This document shows, piece after piece, positions 21,650 through 33,260 of a DNA stretch of 64,000 nucleotides. The notes under the pieces were generated by a model. That model saw nothing but the letters and a program-made list of their open reading frames with translations, was not told the DNA's origin and ran no database searches. How positions within the stretch are numbered: the first letter of the stretch is position 1; each line of letters starts with the position of its first letter. This DNA is from Glycine soja (lineage: Eukaryota > Streptophyta > Magnoliopsida > Fabales > Fabaceae): the NCBI RefSeq assembly GCF_004193775.1, contig NC_041006.1, positions 30,805,102 through 30,869,101 of the forward strand. Direction: 5' to 3'. The position numbers and the translations under genes were made by a program.

Positions 21650-24600
21650 ATGGATCAAAGTTGGATGAATGAAAGTCGCATGAGCCCTGCATGTGAGGAA
21701 GGCGTGGAAGAGTTCTTGCAATTTGCTTCTGAAAGAAATCGACCGGATGGGGACGAAGATTTTTTTTGTTCTTGTATAAATTGTTTGAATGGGAGTCGAC
21801 AAATACTGGATAACATATGGGAGCATATGTTATGTGATGGGATTAGAAGAATTATACAATGTGGATATGGCATTGTGAATTGATAGACATGCAGAGGGGA
21901 TACTAATTTGAACCATTTGATGTAGAAATGGGAGATCTCTTAGAGGATATGATTCGTGATCTTGGACAAGAGTATTTTCAGGAAGCACATGCCCCTATGT
22001 ATGATACATTGCAAACTGATTTAAAGAAGCCTTTGTATCCGGAGTGCAATAATTCCTTGACGCAGTTGTCAGCGGTGTTAAGTCTGGTTAATGTGAAGGC
22101 CAGATATGGGTGGAGTGATAAAAGCTTTAGTTCACTGCTTCAAGTAGTGCATGATATGCTTCTAGAGGAAAACATGTTGCCAAAAAGTTACTATCAGGCC
22201 AAGAAGATACTGTGTTTGATGGGTATGAAGTATCAAAAGATTCATGCTTGCCCTAACGATTGCATACTATACAGACATGAGTTTCAAGAAATGTACAAAT
22301 GCCCTAGGTGTGGGGTATCACGGTACAAAGTGAAGGATGATAACGAGTGTAGTAGTGACAAAAACTCAAAGAAGGCCCCCCCAGCGAAGGTGTTATGGTA
22401 TCTTCCCATCATTCCAAGGTTTAAGCGTCTGTTTGTTAATGGAGACGATGCAAAAGACCTTACATGGCATGCAAATGGGAGAAACTGTGATGGATTGCTC
22501 CGTCATCCGGCTGATTCCTCCCAGTGGAAGAAGATTGATCGATTGTATCAGGATTTCGACAAAGAAGCAAGAAATCTTAGGCTTGGACTAGCCACCGATG
22601 AAATGAATCCATATAGCAGTTTAAGAACTCAACACAGTTCATGGCCAGTTTTACTAGTAATTTACAATTTTCCTCCTTTTTTGTGCATGAAGCAAAAATA
22701 CATGATGTTGTCTATGATGATATCGAGCCCAAGACAGTCAGGAAATGACATCGATGGTTACCTCAGTCCATTGATTGAAGACTTGAAAAAGTTGTGGGAC
22801 GAAGGGGTTATAGTGTTTGATGCGTTTTGAAATGAGACTTCTAATTTGCGTGCAATGCTTTTTTGTATCAATAATGATTTTCCAACATATGGTAATTTGA
22901 GCGGGTACAGTGTTAAGGGTCATCATGCATGCCCCATCCGGCAGTAGAAAAATAGTTTACACTAGGCAACGACGGTTTCTAAAACCTCATTACTCTTAAT
23001 GGTGATTGAAGAAAACATTTAATGGAAGTCAAGAGCATGAAAGTGCGTTGATACCGTTAACTGGTAATCGGATCTTTCAACGAGTTCAACACATGAATAC
23101 TATATTTGGAAAGACCCAAAAGAAGGAAAAAAGTAAGACTTGCATATGGAAGAAAAGGTAAATTTTGTTTGATCTTCCATACTGGTCTGATCTAGATGTT
23201 AGACATTGTATTAATGTTAAGCATGTAGAGAAAAATGTATGTGATAGTGTCATTGGGACGCTCTTTAACATTCAAGGCAAGACGAAAGATGGTTTGAATA
23301 CTCGTCATGATCTAGCTGAGATGGGTATACGAGCGCAGTTACATTCAAAGTCTGATGGTAAAAAAATATACTTGCCTTTAGCTTGTCATACTTTGTCCAG
23401 AAAGGAAAAGATGAGTTTTTGTCACTGTCTGTGTCGTGTCAAAGTCCCACAAGGATACTTTTCAAATATTAAGAGCCTTCTACAGTTGAAAGATCTTAAA
23501 TTGGTAGGCTTAAAGTCTCACGGTTGTCACGCCTTGATGCAACAATTGTTAACGATGGTCATACGAGACATTATGCCTAACAAAGTCAAGCTTGCCATAA
23601 CTCGGTTGTGCTTATTCTTTAATGCCATATGTAGCATAGTCCTTGATCCTATCAAGTTAGATGAGCTGGAAAATGAAGCTGATATTATATTGTTTCAGTT
23701 GGAGATGTATTTTCCTCTTGTTTTCTTCGACATCATGGTTCACTTAATTTTTCATTTGGTCAGAGAAATCAAATGTTGTGGTCTTGTTTATTTGTGATGG
23801 ATGTACCCAGTTGAGCGATGCATGAATATCTTAAAAGGGTATACCAAGAATCTACACCGTCCGAAAGCATCTATTGTGGAAAGGTACATTGTAGAAGAAG
23901 CCATTGAATTTTGTTTAGAGTACATTGAAAAAGCAAAACATGTTGGGCTTCCCGAGTCTCGACATGGCAAAAGAGTGGGAGGTATAGGTTCAAGAGGACT
24001 GCATGTTATCACTCTAATTATAGAAGATTTGCAACAAGCTCATTTGTATGTATTGAATAACAGTAATCAAGTTTTGCCATACATATTTCGCCACAAAGGT
24101 TCAGTGATGGAAAGTAATCCAAAAATGTCAAAGAACAGGGTCTTGAAAGAGTATAACAAGACTTTCCTAGATCGGTTTAAAGATACAATCATTGTTGATG
24201 GTAATGCTTCTGAAACGTTAAGAAAGCTAGTAGATGGGCCTAAAAGAAATGTTATAAGTTGGCAAGGATACAATATAAACAAGTATTCATTTTACACAAA
24301 AGCACAAGACGAAAAAAGTACAATGCAAAATAGTGGGGTTACCCTTAGGGCTGAATCTCAACACTTCGCAGTGTAAATGATGACAATCCTAGTGTAGCTT
24401 CCATCCGTTACTTTGGTTTCATTGAAGAAATTTGGGAGCTTAACTATGTCAAATTTACTATTTGTTTTCAAATGTAAGTGGGTTGACAACAATACCGTTG
24501 TGCGGACCGATGCTGTAGGATTTATGTTGGTAGATCTAAAGAAACTTGCTTACCAGAATGACTCTTTCATCATGGCAGAACAAGCTAAAGAGGTATTTTA

Positions 24601-24811
24601 TGTTCAAAACCCTTGCGGTGAAAGGTGGTCAGTGGTTCTACATGGGAAAACAATTGGTGTTAATGTTGAAGATGATGATTCATACATTGATACTTATGTT
24701 AGTCCTTTGTCCACACAAATGTCGCCTAATGTCATCGGAAAAGAAGAAGCTGACGACGTTCATGTTAATCATAATGATCATGATGAAGGAAAATTAATTA
24801 ACATCGTCTAA
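21650..24811 (+). pseudogene. CACTA transposase TNPD (tnp2 family), inactive
   Basis: The ORF starts MDQSWMNESRMSPACEEGVE with EFLQFA and a CSCINCLN zinc-binding stretch: the transposase-associated domain. One base lost near 21851 shifts the frame (expected NYTMWIWHGEL). The tnp2 core follows at 21928-22830 (HACPNDCILYRHEF, CPRCGVSRYK, KVLWYLPIIPRFKRLF, LTWHANGR, MNPYSSLRTQHSSWPVLL), then a degraded stretch (22831-23160). The DUF4218-like part (23165-24000; KHVEKNVCDSVIGTL, PVERCMNILKGYTKN) and the DUF4216-like tail (to 24811; FKCKWVDNNTVVRTDAVGF) complete the order. The enzyme cuts the CACTA ends. At least one frameshift and several stops disable it. Confidence 0.9.
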
Positions 24812-24905
24812 TGTAATTTTTTTCTTACATACTTCATTTTAGTCCATTCAATTTATTGAGTTTTGTGATAATGTTGAAAATTAATGTTTTTTTCTTTACA
24901 AGCAA

Positions 24906-26592
24906 ATGGCTACACCACCCAACTCTCCTCCTCCTACTGGTGCAGCATCACATTCGCCATCTACCTTAAAGCGAACAAGAAAAGCCACACGTCTAAGATC
25001 ATTGGCGACTAGACCAGTTGGGGTAGAGAGATCCCTAATACATGTGGATCCTGAGATCGAGAAAGTCGATGGTCCCCATAGAAAGAAGTTAAGAACATAT
25101 TTGAGGATCGTCGCTCGTGATAAAATGGATGTTACATACGAGAATTGGAAACAAGTCCCTACTGCTCAGAAGGATTTGATATGGGAGGATATTCATGTAT
25201 TTTAGTTAAATGTTGCATTTTATTGATTAATAATAAAATTGTAATTTAGCAACAATAAAATGTAATTTTTCGTTTGTCAAGCTGAATTTGATATCCCTGA
25301 AGCATCTGATCTGAGGAAAAAAAAGAAAATACTTCAGACTGTGGGGGAGCGGTGGAGATAGTTTAAGTTTGATTTGACATCGAAATGAGCACTTGCAGTC
25401 AACAAGGACAGTGTCGATGACACTGTATGCGAAAAGTACGACATTAGCAAGGAGAAGTGGGCCCAATTTTGTCAGAGTCGCAGAGACCCTTCGTGGGAGG
25501 TAACTTTGTGATTTTCATTGTTTTAAACTTTAAATTTACTTATTATTGTCAGTAATGATAATTTTCGATAATCTTTAATTTTTACAGGATGTGCGAAAAA
25601 AGGCATAGGCCATCTGGAAACAAAACAGTGCCCCTCACATGTTGTCTCGTGGGGGTTATGAATTTCTAAAAAACAAGTTGTTAGAGGAGAAGAAAAAGAA
25701 ACAACTTGCAAAGGCTGCTAAATCTGGAAGCACTCACACTGTCATTGATCCTCTATCTCCCATCAGACGACACGTGAAGTGGAAGATGAACCATACCAAG
25801 AAAGCTGGGCAAATGACTTCTGAGACAACTAAAGAAATTGCTAACAAGATTGTAAGTCACTTTCAATTGTGAATTGCAATTATTTATGTTTATTTTCTGA
25901 TTAAGTAAACGAATAAATGTGTTCATTATAGGATTCCTTGGAGGAGCAGGCCTCACAGGGTTCCTTTGTTAGGATGTACTGACTGCTGCCATTGGGCGAC
26001 CAGAACACCTTGGTCGTGTGCGTGCTGCTAGAGCTGGTGTCACGATCAAATAATACTTTGTATCGGCTCCAAGGACCTCCCGCACATCTTCATCCATAGC
26101 TCCCGAAGACCTAGAGTAGCTGACGCAAAAAATCATGTCGATCTCAGAAAAAGTGACTCAACAACTAATGTTGTCCTTCAGCCAGATGCAGTCCTAATTT
26201 CAATCGCAGATGCAATCACAGGGACTCGCACTGCCTCCTGAACCTGACGTTGGTCCTTTAGCTTGTCATGTCAGCACAAAGGAGAGTTATGTTGATCCCT
26301 CAGGGAACAATCCAGATATAGGTGACTCAGAGAAATGCGGGTTGTACATTGCAAAAAATCATCCCCACCTAGTTGCCCTAGGAAGACTTTATTAGGGTCA
26401 ACAACCATTCACAACATCCCTTTACGCCATGATCAAGTTAAGGTTGGTGTTGAGGAAGTTAGAGATGAAGATGCTCCCATTCCTGTACCCACTGAAGAGG
26501 TTAAGTTAGTAGGGCAGACACTTAACACCTTCATTGCTTTGCTGACACATCTTGCCAAGCGTTTATCAGAACAGGTATTTCACTATCATTAA
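24906..26592 (+). pseudogene. Ptta/TNPA-like second CACTA protein, N-terminal region
   Basis: Begins MATPPNSPPPTGAASHSPST followed by a basic stretch (RTRKATRLRSLATRP). Later exons read EKWAQFCQSRRDPSWE and LLEEKKKKQLAKAAKSGSTH, separated by GT/AG-bounded introns. This is the plan of the plant Ptta/En/Spm family whose members bind subterminal repeats (TNPA-like). Stops interrupt the exons around 25600, 26050 and 26200. The next exons lead into a Ulp1-like protease domain, so this was probably one protein with the following feature. Confidence 0.7.
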
Positions 26593-26644
26593 ATGCGTTT
26601 TTTCAATTAAAGTGTTCACTGTAATTAAATTATGTTAATTAACT

Positions 26645-27862
26645 GTGTTGGATAAACAAAGAGTTGTGGGACAGGTGGAACCTGCAGATAGGCCGGATCA
26701 TGATGTCGATGATCCCCAATATCTGATGACATTGACTATCCCACAGTTTTTTCTGAAGTTGTTGCAGCTTATGTGGGATGCTACCGTGTTTAGGGTGTTT
26801 AATGACAACTTTCCCTTGTACATAAAACAAGAAGATATGTCTGAAATAGCACACAGTGGTCAATGTCTCAGCATCTTTGTTATAAAGTTATGGATTCTGT
26901 AAGTCAGTTTACATTATTGTTTATTGCCTAACTTATTGTTTTAAATTCATGCATAATTTACTTTATTTTAACAACAATAGGCATATGACTGAGAAAAGTA
27001 TGCGAGCGGGGAATGTCGATGTGTATGGATTCCTTGAGCCACAGTCCATACAGAGATCTGGACAATCACAATTTGAATAAAAAATTTATATTAAGAATTG
27101 GATGCAGAATTCAAAGAGGGAGGTCTAAATTGGAGCCTACTTGAATGGGTAAGTTAAACTGAACAAATGAATTTAAATAATGTATAATAGTATAATAACT
27201 TATATTGTTCTCCACTACAGTGAACATTGGCAAATGATCACCATTTTGCCTAAGGAAAATGTTGTCATTTGATTTTGTTCGTTGCATAATAGGTCAGACA
27301 ACTACCTCAAAGGAATAATAAATCGGTCAGTTCTATTTTTTAATACATTTGCATTAACATTAGTCGGGAACATCAATATTTTAATTGTACAATACACATC
27401 CATGTTTGTATTGAATAGTACTTTGAAAGGACTTGACGATACTCCCCAAAATCCAAGGCTGCTGCTAGGTGGATTGTTATTAAAGTAAGTCATTTAAACA
27501 ATGCTTCTAGTTATATTTTAATACTATGTAGACTAATTTGTACTTAACATTCAATATCTAAATTTCATAATGTATTTAGTGTAATAGACAAAAAGGAAGC
27601 ACTGAGTGTGGGTATTACGTCATGCACTGGATGTCAACTATAATCTTAGGAAGTTTCAAGAATAATTGGGAAAACAATAATTATTTGATTCAAACATATT
27701 TCATTTTGTTATGATTGATATTATATATTATTAACTTATGTTTTATTATATCATGCATCATTTCAATGATGCTAGACCATTGGAACCAAAGAGATTGAAG
27801 GCACTTCGCATCCAATGGGCAAGCTATTATTTGAAAGTTAAAAATGAAACAATTAGTGTTTA
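26645..27862 (+). pseudogene. Ulp1-like cysteine protease domain (C48) of the CACTA second protein
   Basis: Exon pieces read FPLYIKQEDMSEIAHSGQCL, then EHWQMITILPKENVVI (the catalytic-His block, about 27225-27270), FCSLHNRSDNYLKGIINR, then NRQKGSTECGYYVMHWM (the catalytic-Cys block, about 27587-27635) and a closing RPLEPKRLKALRIQWASYYL. Together these match the SUMO/Ulp1 protease fold carried by several plant transposon families. Introns separate the blocks. An in-frame TGA follows ENVVI and other stops occur, so it is inactive. Substrate and role in transposition are unknown; self-processing or deSUMOylation would be guesses. Confidence 0.75.
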
Positions 27863-28084
27863 AGTAATTTTGGAATTGTAGTTTAGCTAATTTACATTTT
27901 TTACAATTCAATTCATTTTATATGCACATTATATATTCTTTTCATTCATAGTAAATATTTAATTTTTTATGGAATTTCTGCCAAAATATTTCTGAAAATA
28001 GACTAAAAATTATCTCTGTTGTGGTTCTGCTTTTAAATTTGCAGGTTAATTTGGGGTTATTAAAAAACAGACAACACATTAAAA

Positions 28085-28522
28085 AAATCCAAAAAATAAC
28101 ATCGATTTTTAGTAAAAACTGATGTTGTATGTATATATTAACATCGGTTTACCGATGTTAATCTTCACTCACAACATCGGTTTCTATAAAAACGATGTTG
28201 TTGTTGAACATACAACATCGATTTTTTTACCAAAAACCGATGTCGGTTATCACAAAACAACAACGATTTTTACCAAAAACTGATGTTGTTGGCTATCTGC
28301 CACCCAAATTGATGTTGATATGAAGATATATAACTTTTTTTTATATTTCTTACTATATAACATCGGTTTTTAAAAAACCGACATTGTCATTTTTATGCTA
28401 ACATCGGTTTTGGAAAATTGATGTTAACAGTATTGTTTTCAACGTCGGTACTTTCAACATTGGTTAATAACCGATGTTAAAAGTCCTTAATAACCAATGT
28501 TAAAACCCTATTTCTAATAGTG
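28085..28522. repeat. CACTA right subterminal palindrome array and terminus
   Basis: At least seven copies of the AACATCGGTTTT / AACCGATGTT hairpin unit, mirroring the left end, closing with TTTCTAATAGTG. Unit sequences are partly degraded (for example AACATTGG). Confidence 0.88.
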
Positions 28523-28840
28523 AGGAAACAACCCCAAGAATATCGAGGGTGTATTCCACCACACCAGAAGATTATATAACCTAACATCTAACCTAAGAAG
28601 CATTAGAATATTACACACATACATTTGAATCTGGCTATGTCTTCTAATCCTAGGGATGATCTATGCCTAAACAAAAATCATTTTTCATACTCAATTTTTG
28701 GAGAAGTTGCATGATAAAACTATAATAAAAGTTTCACTATCTTATTTTCTTTGCTATAAATGTTTGCTTAGAAATTTATTAATCAGAACTCGAATCTTTA
28801 CCAACCTAACCAAGCTCAAGTCATATTTTAAGATAGATTT
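28523..28840. other. Right flank of the CACTA insertion
   Basis: Begins AGGAAACAACCCCAAGAATA. Together with the left flank it gives the pre-insertion site GTAACTACAAG-AGG. No gene is recognised. Confidence 0.4.
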
Positions 28841-29097
28841 TGTGGAAGCAAAGCTTTCCAGGTTTATTTTGATGATGCCAAAGACTCAAGTCAAGAATCA
28901 AGAGTCAAACAAGTTTCAAGAATCAAAGAGTCGTTCAATCAAGAATCAAGATTCAAGAGAAGACTTAAGATATGCAAGAACTTCAAGAAAAGCATTAAGA
29001 TAAGTATAAAAAGATTTTTTCAAAAGAAAAGATTGAATAGCACAATTTGTCAAAAGGAATTTTTTAAAGAAAAATCTTTTACCAGAGTTTTTACTCT

Positions 29098-29405
29098 CTG
29101 GTAATCGATTACCAAAAGGCAGTAATCGATTACCGGAAGCCCAAACAGTTTTATAACTATTTTACAAAGTAGTAATCGATTACCATGGGCATGTAATCGA
29201 TTACCAATGTTTTTAAACATTGGATTTCAAATTTCAAGAGTCACAACTTGTGATAAAACATTTTCAAACATGTGTAATCGATTACACAACATTTGTAATC
29301 GATTACCAGTGTTTCTAAACGTTTTGATTTTTAAATTTAAACATGAAGAGTCACATCTGTTGATGTGTAATTGATTACACAATAATGGTAATCGATTACC
29401 AGTGA
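29098..29405. repeat. Cluster of eight GTAATCGATTAC palindromes
   Basis: Copies at about 29100, 29121, 29170, 29192, 29274, 29295, 29362 (one change: AATTGATT) and 29387, arranged in close pairs. Each is a perfect or near-perfect 12-bp palindrome around ATCGAT. Confidence 0.9.
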
Positions 29406-29424
29406 CTGATTTTGAAAAATAAAT

Positions 29425-29610
29425 TGCCAAAAGTCACAATTTTTAAAGTGACTAGTTTCTGAAGGTTTTTTCAAAGAGTCACAACTTTTAAAGTGATTAG
29501 TTTTCAAAAGAGTCACAACTTTTAAAGTGACTAGTTTTCAAGAGAGTTACAACTTTTAAAGTAACTAGTTTTGAAGAAATTGCCAAGAGTCTCAACTTTT
29601 AACTTGGTTT
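29425..29610. repeat. Imperfect 35-45-bp tandem repeats
   Basis: GAGTCACAACTTTTAAAGTG with ACTAGTTTTC recurs four times at slightly varied spacing, with a fifth partial copy. Confidence 0.8.
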
Positions 29611-31247
29611 TTCAAGAGCCATCAAATGGCTATAAATATGTGACCATGGCACGAATTTTAAAAAACAAAATAGATTCCTTTCATTCAAAAAGAGATTTTT
29701 TCTGATTCACTTCTCATCATCTTTCTAAGAGTTTTTGTTCAATACTTTCTTTGTCAAGAAAAGTTCATTAGTCAAAAACTTGTAGTATTCTTTTGATTCA
29801 TTCCTTCTCCCTTCTGCCAAAAGAATTCAAAGAACTAATTGTCTGAGAATTCTTTTGATTCCCTAAACAAAAAATTCAAAGAACTAATTGTATGAGAATT
29901 CTTTGCCCAAACACTGAATTCAAAGAACTAACCATCTGAGAATTCTGTGTAAGAAGCGGGTAGCTTCTTGGTTGTAATAGTGAACACAGGGGAGGGTACA
30001 TCCTTTGTGCTTCACTTTAAGTAGAGGGTACATCTACTTGGTTGTTCAAAAGAACAAGGGAGGGTACATCCTTTGTGGCTCTTTTCTTGTAAAGGATTTT
30101 ACAAGGTTATTGGAAATCTCAAGAACCGTGTGTTGCTTGGGGACTGGACGTAGGCACGGGTTGTGGCCGAACCAGTATAAATCTTGTGTTTCCTTTCTTC
30201 TTCCCTACACTTTTACTTTTCCGCTGTGCACTTTTTATTTCCGCTTTACTTTTGTCTAAGTTATTTTTTCTGTTCTTTACTTTCTCATAACTTAGTAGTA
30301 AATCCTAATTGAATCTAGTAATATTAAGAAGGATAAATTTTAATTAGTCAAGACACATTAATAATTAATTTAACTGCCCCCTTCTTAATTATTCCGAGGC
30401 CACTTGATCCAACAAACTTAAATATATATTTTTTTATCTCTAATAAATATTAGACTTTTTATTTATTCTTTAATAAATTTTTATTCTGTGTTGAGTCTCT
30501 AATAAAACAACAACTATTTAGTTCGTGATAAATTGACAAATTTTGTTTATACTCTGATAACTGCTAAATAATTATGTTGTGTATAATGAAAAATAAAGCA
30601 AAATTGTCTTTAAAAATAATTATTTAGCAGTTATCCATGCTTAATTGTTAGGAATTGATGTTTTTTGTTTATGGCTTCAGATATAAAAAATGGAGGAATT
30701 AAAAGCAAAAAGATGCAGAAAATAAGAAAAAAGATGAAGGTTTGACCATCAGGCCCAGCCCAAGACGCGTGTCGCAACCTACCCTTCGTCGGGAGGGCGA
30801 CGCGGGGCTCACGGGTGCATCTTCCAAGAAAGAAAGGCGCGCGGAGTCGCCACCAACGTTTATTCGAGGAAAACGTCGGAAAAAACCGGAAATGTGTGGT
30901 CTACGAACTTTAATCGTGAAAGGTTCGGGAGTTGGTTTTACGCACGGGGAAGGTATTAGCACCCCACGCGTCCGTCACAAGGGACGACAACCTTTAATCA
31001 AGTATGCAAATATGACTTCGAAATGTTTTATTTTCCCCTTTTTTATGTCTTTTAGTGTTTTTATGCTTTTTATGTTTTTTGTATTTTTTTTATATTTTTG
31101 TGGTCGACAAGGGTGTTTCCCTCGCTCCTATGTATCCTCAATTACGATGAGAAAATCAGACCTACGTAGTTCTTTTAGAACTAAACGTTGGTTAAGTTGT
31201 TTTGATCTTTTTCCGCAAGATCGATTTTAACCGAACAAAAGTCATTT

Positions 31248-31380
31248 AAGGCGTTGGACCATTAAACGATCTTTTGATTTTTGGAAAGGAGAGAAACGTT
31301 AAGGCATTGGACCATTAACGATCTCTTGTTTTTGAAAGGAGAGAAACGTTAAGGCGTTGGACCATTAATGATCTCTTGGA
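31248..31380. repeat. About 52-bp tandem repeat, three copies
   Basis: AAGGCGTTGGACCATTAA starts at about 31248, 31301 and 31351, each followed by CGATCT and GGAAAGGAGAGAAACGTT-type sequence (the third copy is partial). A further AAGGCGTTGGACC lies at 31534. Confidence 0.85.
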
Positions 31381-32649
31381 GTGGTCGACAAAAGCGGGGC
31401 TTTTGCTCCTACGTATCCTCAATTGCGATGAGAAACTCATACCTACGTAGTTCTTGCAAAAACGGTAAAGTTACATGTTGATTTTATGCTTTTGAACGGT
31501 CCATGTTAACCGATAAAAGCAAAGAGGACCATTTAAGGCGTTGGACCTTAAAACGGTTTTTAGTGATTTTTGCGGACAAAGCTTGATTTGTGAGTTGATT
31601 TTAGCTTTAGTTTCACTTTGGTTATTAGTCAATTCATTCAAGGAAACTTTTAAAGAAAAACGTCAGATTGATTTTTTTGATTATTTTATTCAAAGATATT
31701 TTGATTATTTTATTATTATTTTTTCAAGATATTTTGATTATTTTATTATTATTTTTCCTTTTTTTGGTTTAACCGTGGTTACAGTGTGAATGGTCGGTTA
31801 GATTTTGCTTTAACAGTGATTAAACGAGATTACAACGTAAACAATCGGTTGAAATTCATTTTATCATTTATTAGGTGAGAAAACGGCTTAAATAAACGGT
31901 TAAAAGCTCGTTAAAGACGGAAGAAAAGAAAACCGAAAGTGAATGAAATAAAGATGAAAGCCAACAAAACAAGAAATGAATTGAAAGTCTCGGATTCGAA
32001 AACTTACTCGTTGAAGAACGAAGAACGAACGAAGAACGGATGAAGAACGACAGAAAACTTTCACGAATTTACTCACGGAAGCGTTACGAAAACATCTCGG
32101 CTTGGATTTTCTTCACGGAAACAATTTTTCACCCAAAACAGCTGAAGTGTATAGCCAAGGGGGTTAGGGACCATTTGGAACAGTCTCCCTTCGCCTATTT
32201 ATAGGAAAAGGTGGGAGGAGGATGCCGCCAAGCTCGCCCCAGCGAGCTGGGTTGCTTTCTCCTTAAATAACCCAGCTTCCAAAATATTTTGGAGGCCCAA
32301 ATTTGAAATTTTGAAAATTGCTATTTGCACCACCATCTTGATAAGTTCACCCCCTTCTTTCGTAATTTACTGAAACATTACGTTAGCCTTACAGAAGCAT
32401 ATAGGACTTGATTTCCCTCTTTTTCCTCTTCCATTTCACCAATATTAAGTGAAATATGTTTACCCAAGGTTTTTTGGAAATTTTACGGAAGCATTACGGA
32501 AGCCCCAGAAACCATTTTTCAACAAAACGTGGAGGATCTTGATAAGTTCACCCCCCTTTGCGAAATACACTTCCGTCTATTTACACACCCCCACTTTGCT
32601 AAATACACTCCCATTTTCGTGTTTTTGCCCGGTTTCTTCCCGAAACATC

Positions 32650-32840
32650 TCGAAACTTTATGGATTACGCAACGATACTCTTTTTGACTTTCGAAATGTT
32701 GCGGGACTTTACGGATTACACAACAATGCTCTTTTTGACTTCTGGAATGTTGCGGATCTTTACGGATTGTGCAACAATGCTTGTTTTGATTTCCAAAATG
32801 TTGCGAGACTTTACGGATTACACAACAATGGGTGTTAAAC
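32650..32840. repeat. 51-bp tandem repeat, about four copies
   Basis: GGATTACACAACAATG-type starts at 32662, 32713, 32764 and 32815, exactly 51 bp apart. Because 51 is a multiple of three, frames through it stay open on both strands as 17-residue repeats (for example NNALFDFWNVADLYGLC). No start context or homologous protein supports translation. Confidence 0.9.
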
Positions 32841-33260
32841 ATTTTGAGGCGATCAAGCGAAGGTCACATGCCAACAAACAATGGTCCTCGGACAAAATTA
32901 GGGTATGACAACGCGCTCCGCGCGTAGCACCCTAAGTGCGAAAATTGGTACCTGCGCTAAGCGAGCAAAACGCGCTAAGCGCGAGTACGCAGGCCAAAGT
33001 CCACTCCAACAACTATAAAAAAGCAGTCAAGCCAAAGGGAAAACACCACCCGCGAAGACTCAGAGCTCTCTAATGAATACATTCTAAACCTGAGTGTCTC
33101 AAATAAGGGAAATTCTTCTTTCTATATCCCCTTCTTCCATCACTTCTCTTCCACCAGTTCTTATACCCTCATTTCAGTATAAGGTATTCATGGCCATAAG
33201 AGGCTAAATTCCTAGTTAGGGCCTGACAGGCCTAAAAAAAGCCAAAGAGATGTATGATGT

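Larger units (their letters stand above)
17446..28522 (+). mobile_element. Complete, decayed CACTA transposon (Tgm-like), about 11 kb
   Basis: The left terminus is CACTACTACAAAATATAG. The right terminus, read inward on the minus strand, is CACTATTAGAAATAGGG, which as I recall is the form of soybean Tgm ends. Flanking triplets are AGA and AGG, an imperfect 3-bp target duplication. Both ends carry arrays of short palindromes around AACATCGGTTTTT. The interior, on the plus strand, has a conserved leader, a tnp2/TNPD transposase remnant, a Ptta/TNPA-like region and a Ulp1-type protease domain. A tonoplast aquaporin fragment and a fold-back insertion lie in the left third. Stops and shifts in all genes indicate it cannot move itself. 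Confidence 0.9.
28841..30414. mobile_element. Probable solo LTR, SIRE-like copia
   Basis: Runs from TGTGGAAGCAAAGC to the end CACTTGATCCAACA, giving TG...CA termini that look like a mutated TGTTGGATC/GATCCAACA pair. It contains TGATGATGCCAAAG, many GTAATCGATTAC palindromes, CTATAAATATGTG (TATA-like, 29630) and GGACTGGACGTAGGCACGGG, all typical of soybean SIRE-class LTRs in my memory. There is no second LTR or polyprotein nearby. I found no matching target-site duplication, so the left edge is uncertain. Confidence 0.55.
30680..33260. mobile_element. LTR-retrotransposon-like segment (Ogre-like), partial
   Basis: GC-richer than its surroundings, with GGGGAAGGTATTAGCACCCC and ACGCGTCCGTCACAAGGGAC near 30945-30985, a CTACGTATCCTCAATTGCGA block repeated at about 31127 and 31410, and GCGCTAAGCG motifs near 32950. 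I associate these with LTR or untranslated parts of large soybean Gypsy/Ogre elements. No gag-pol domain is visible. The family assignment is from memory and the boundaries are soft. Confidence 0.45.

Noticed and set aside
30742..31230. 162-codon plus-strand frame in GC-richer DNA
   Set aside because: Lies in LTR-like repeat sequence with no known domain; ends in low-complexity Phe-rich residues.
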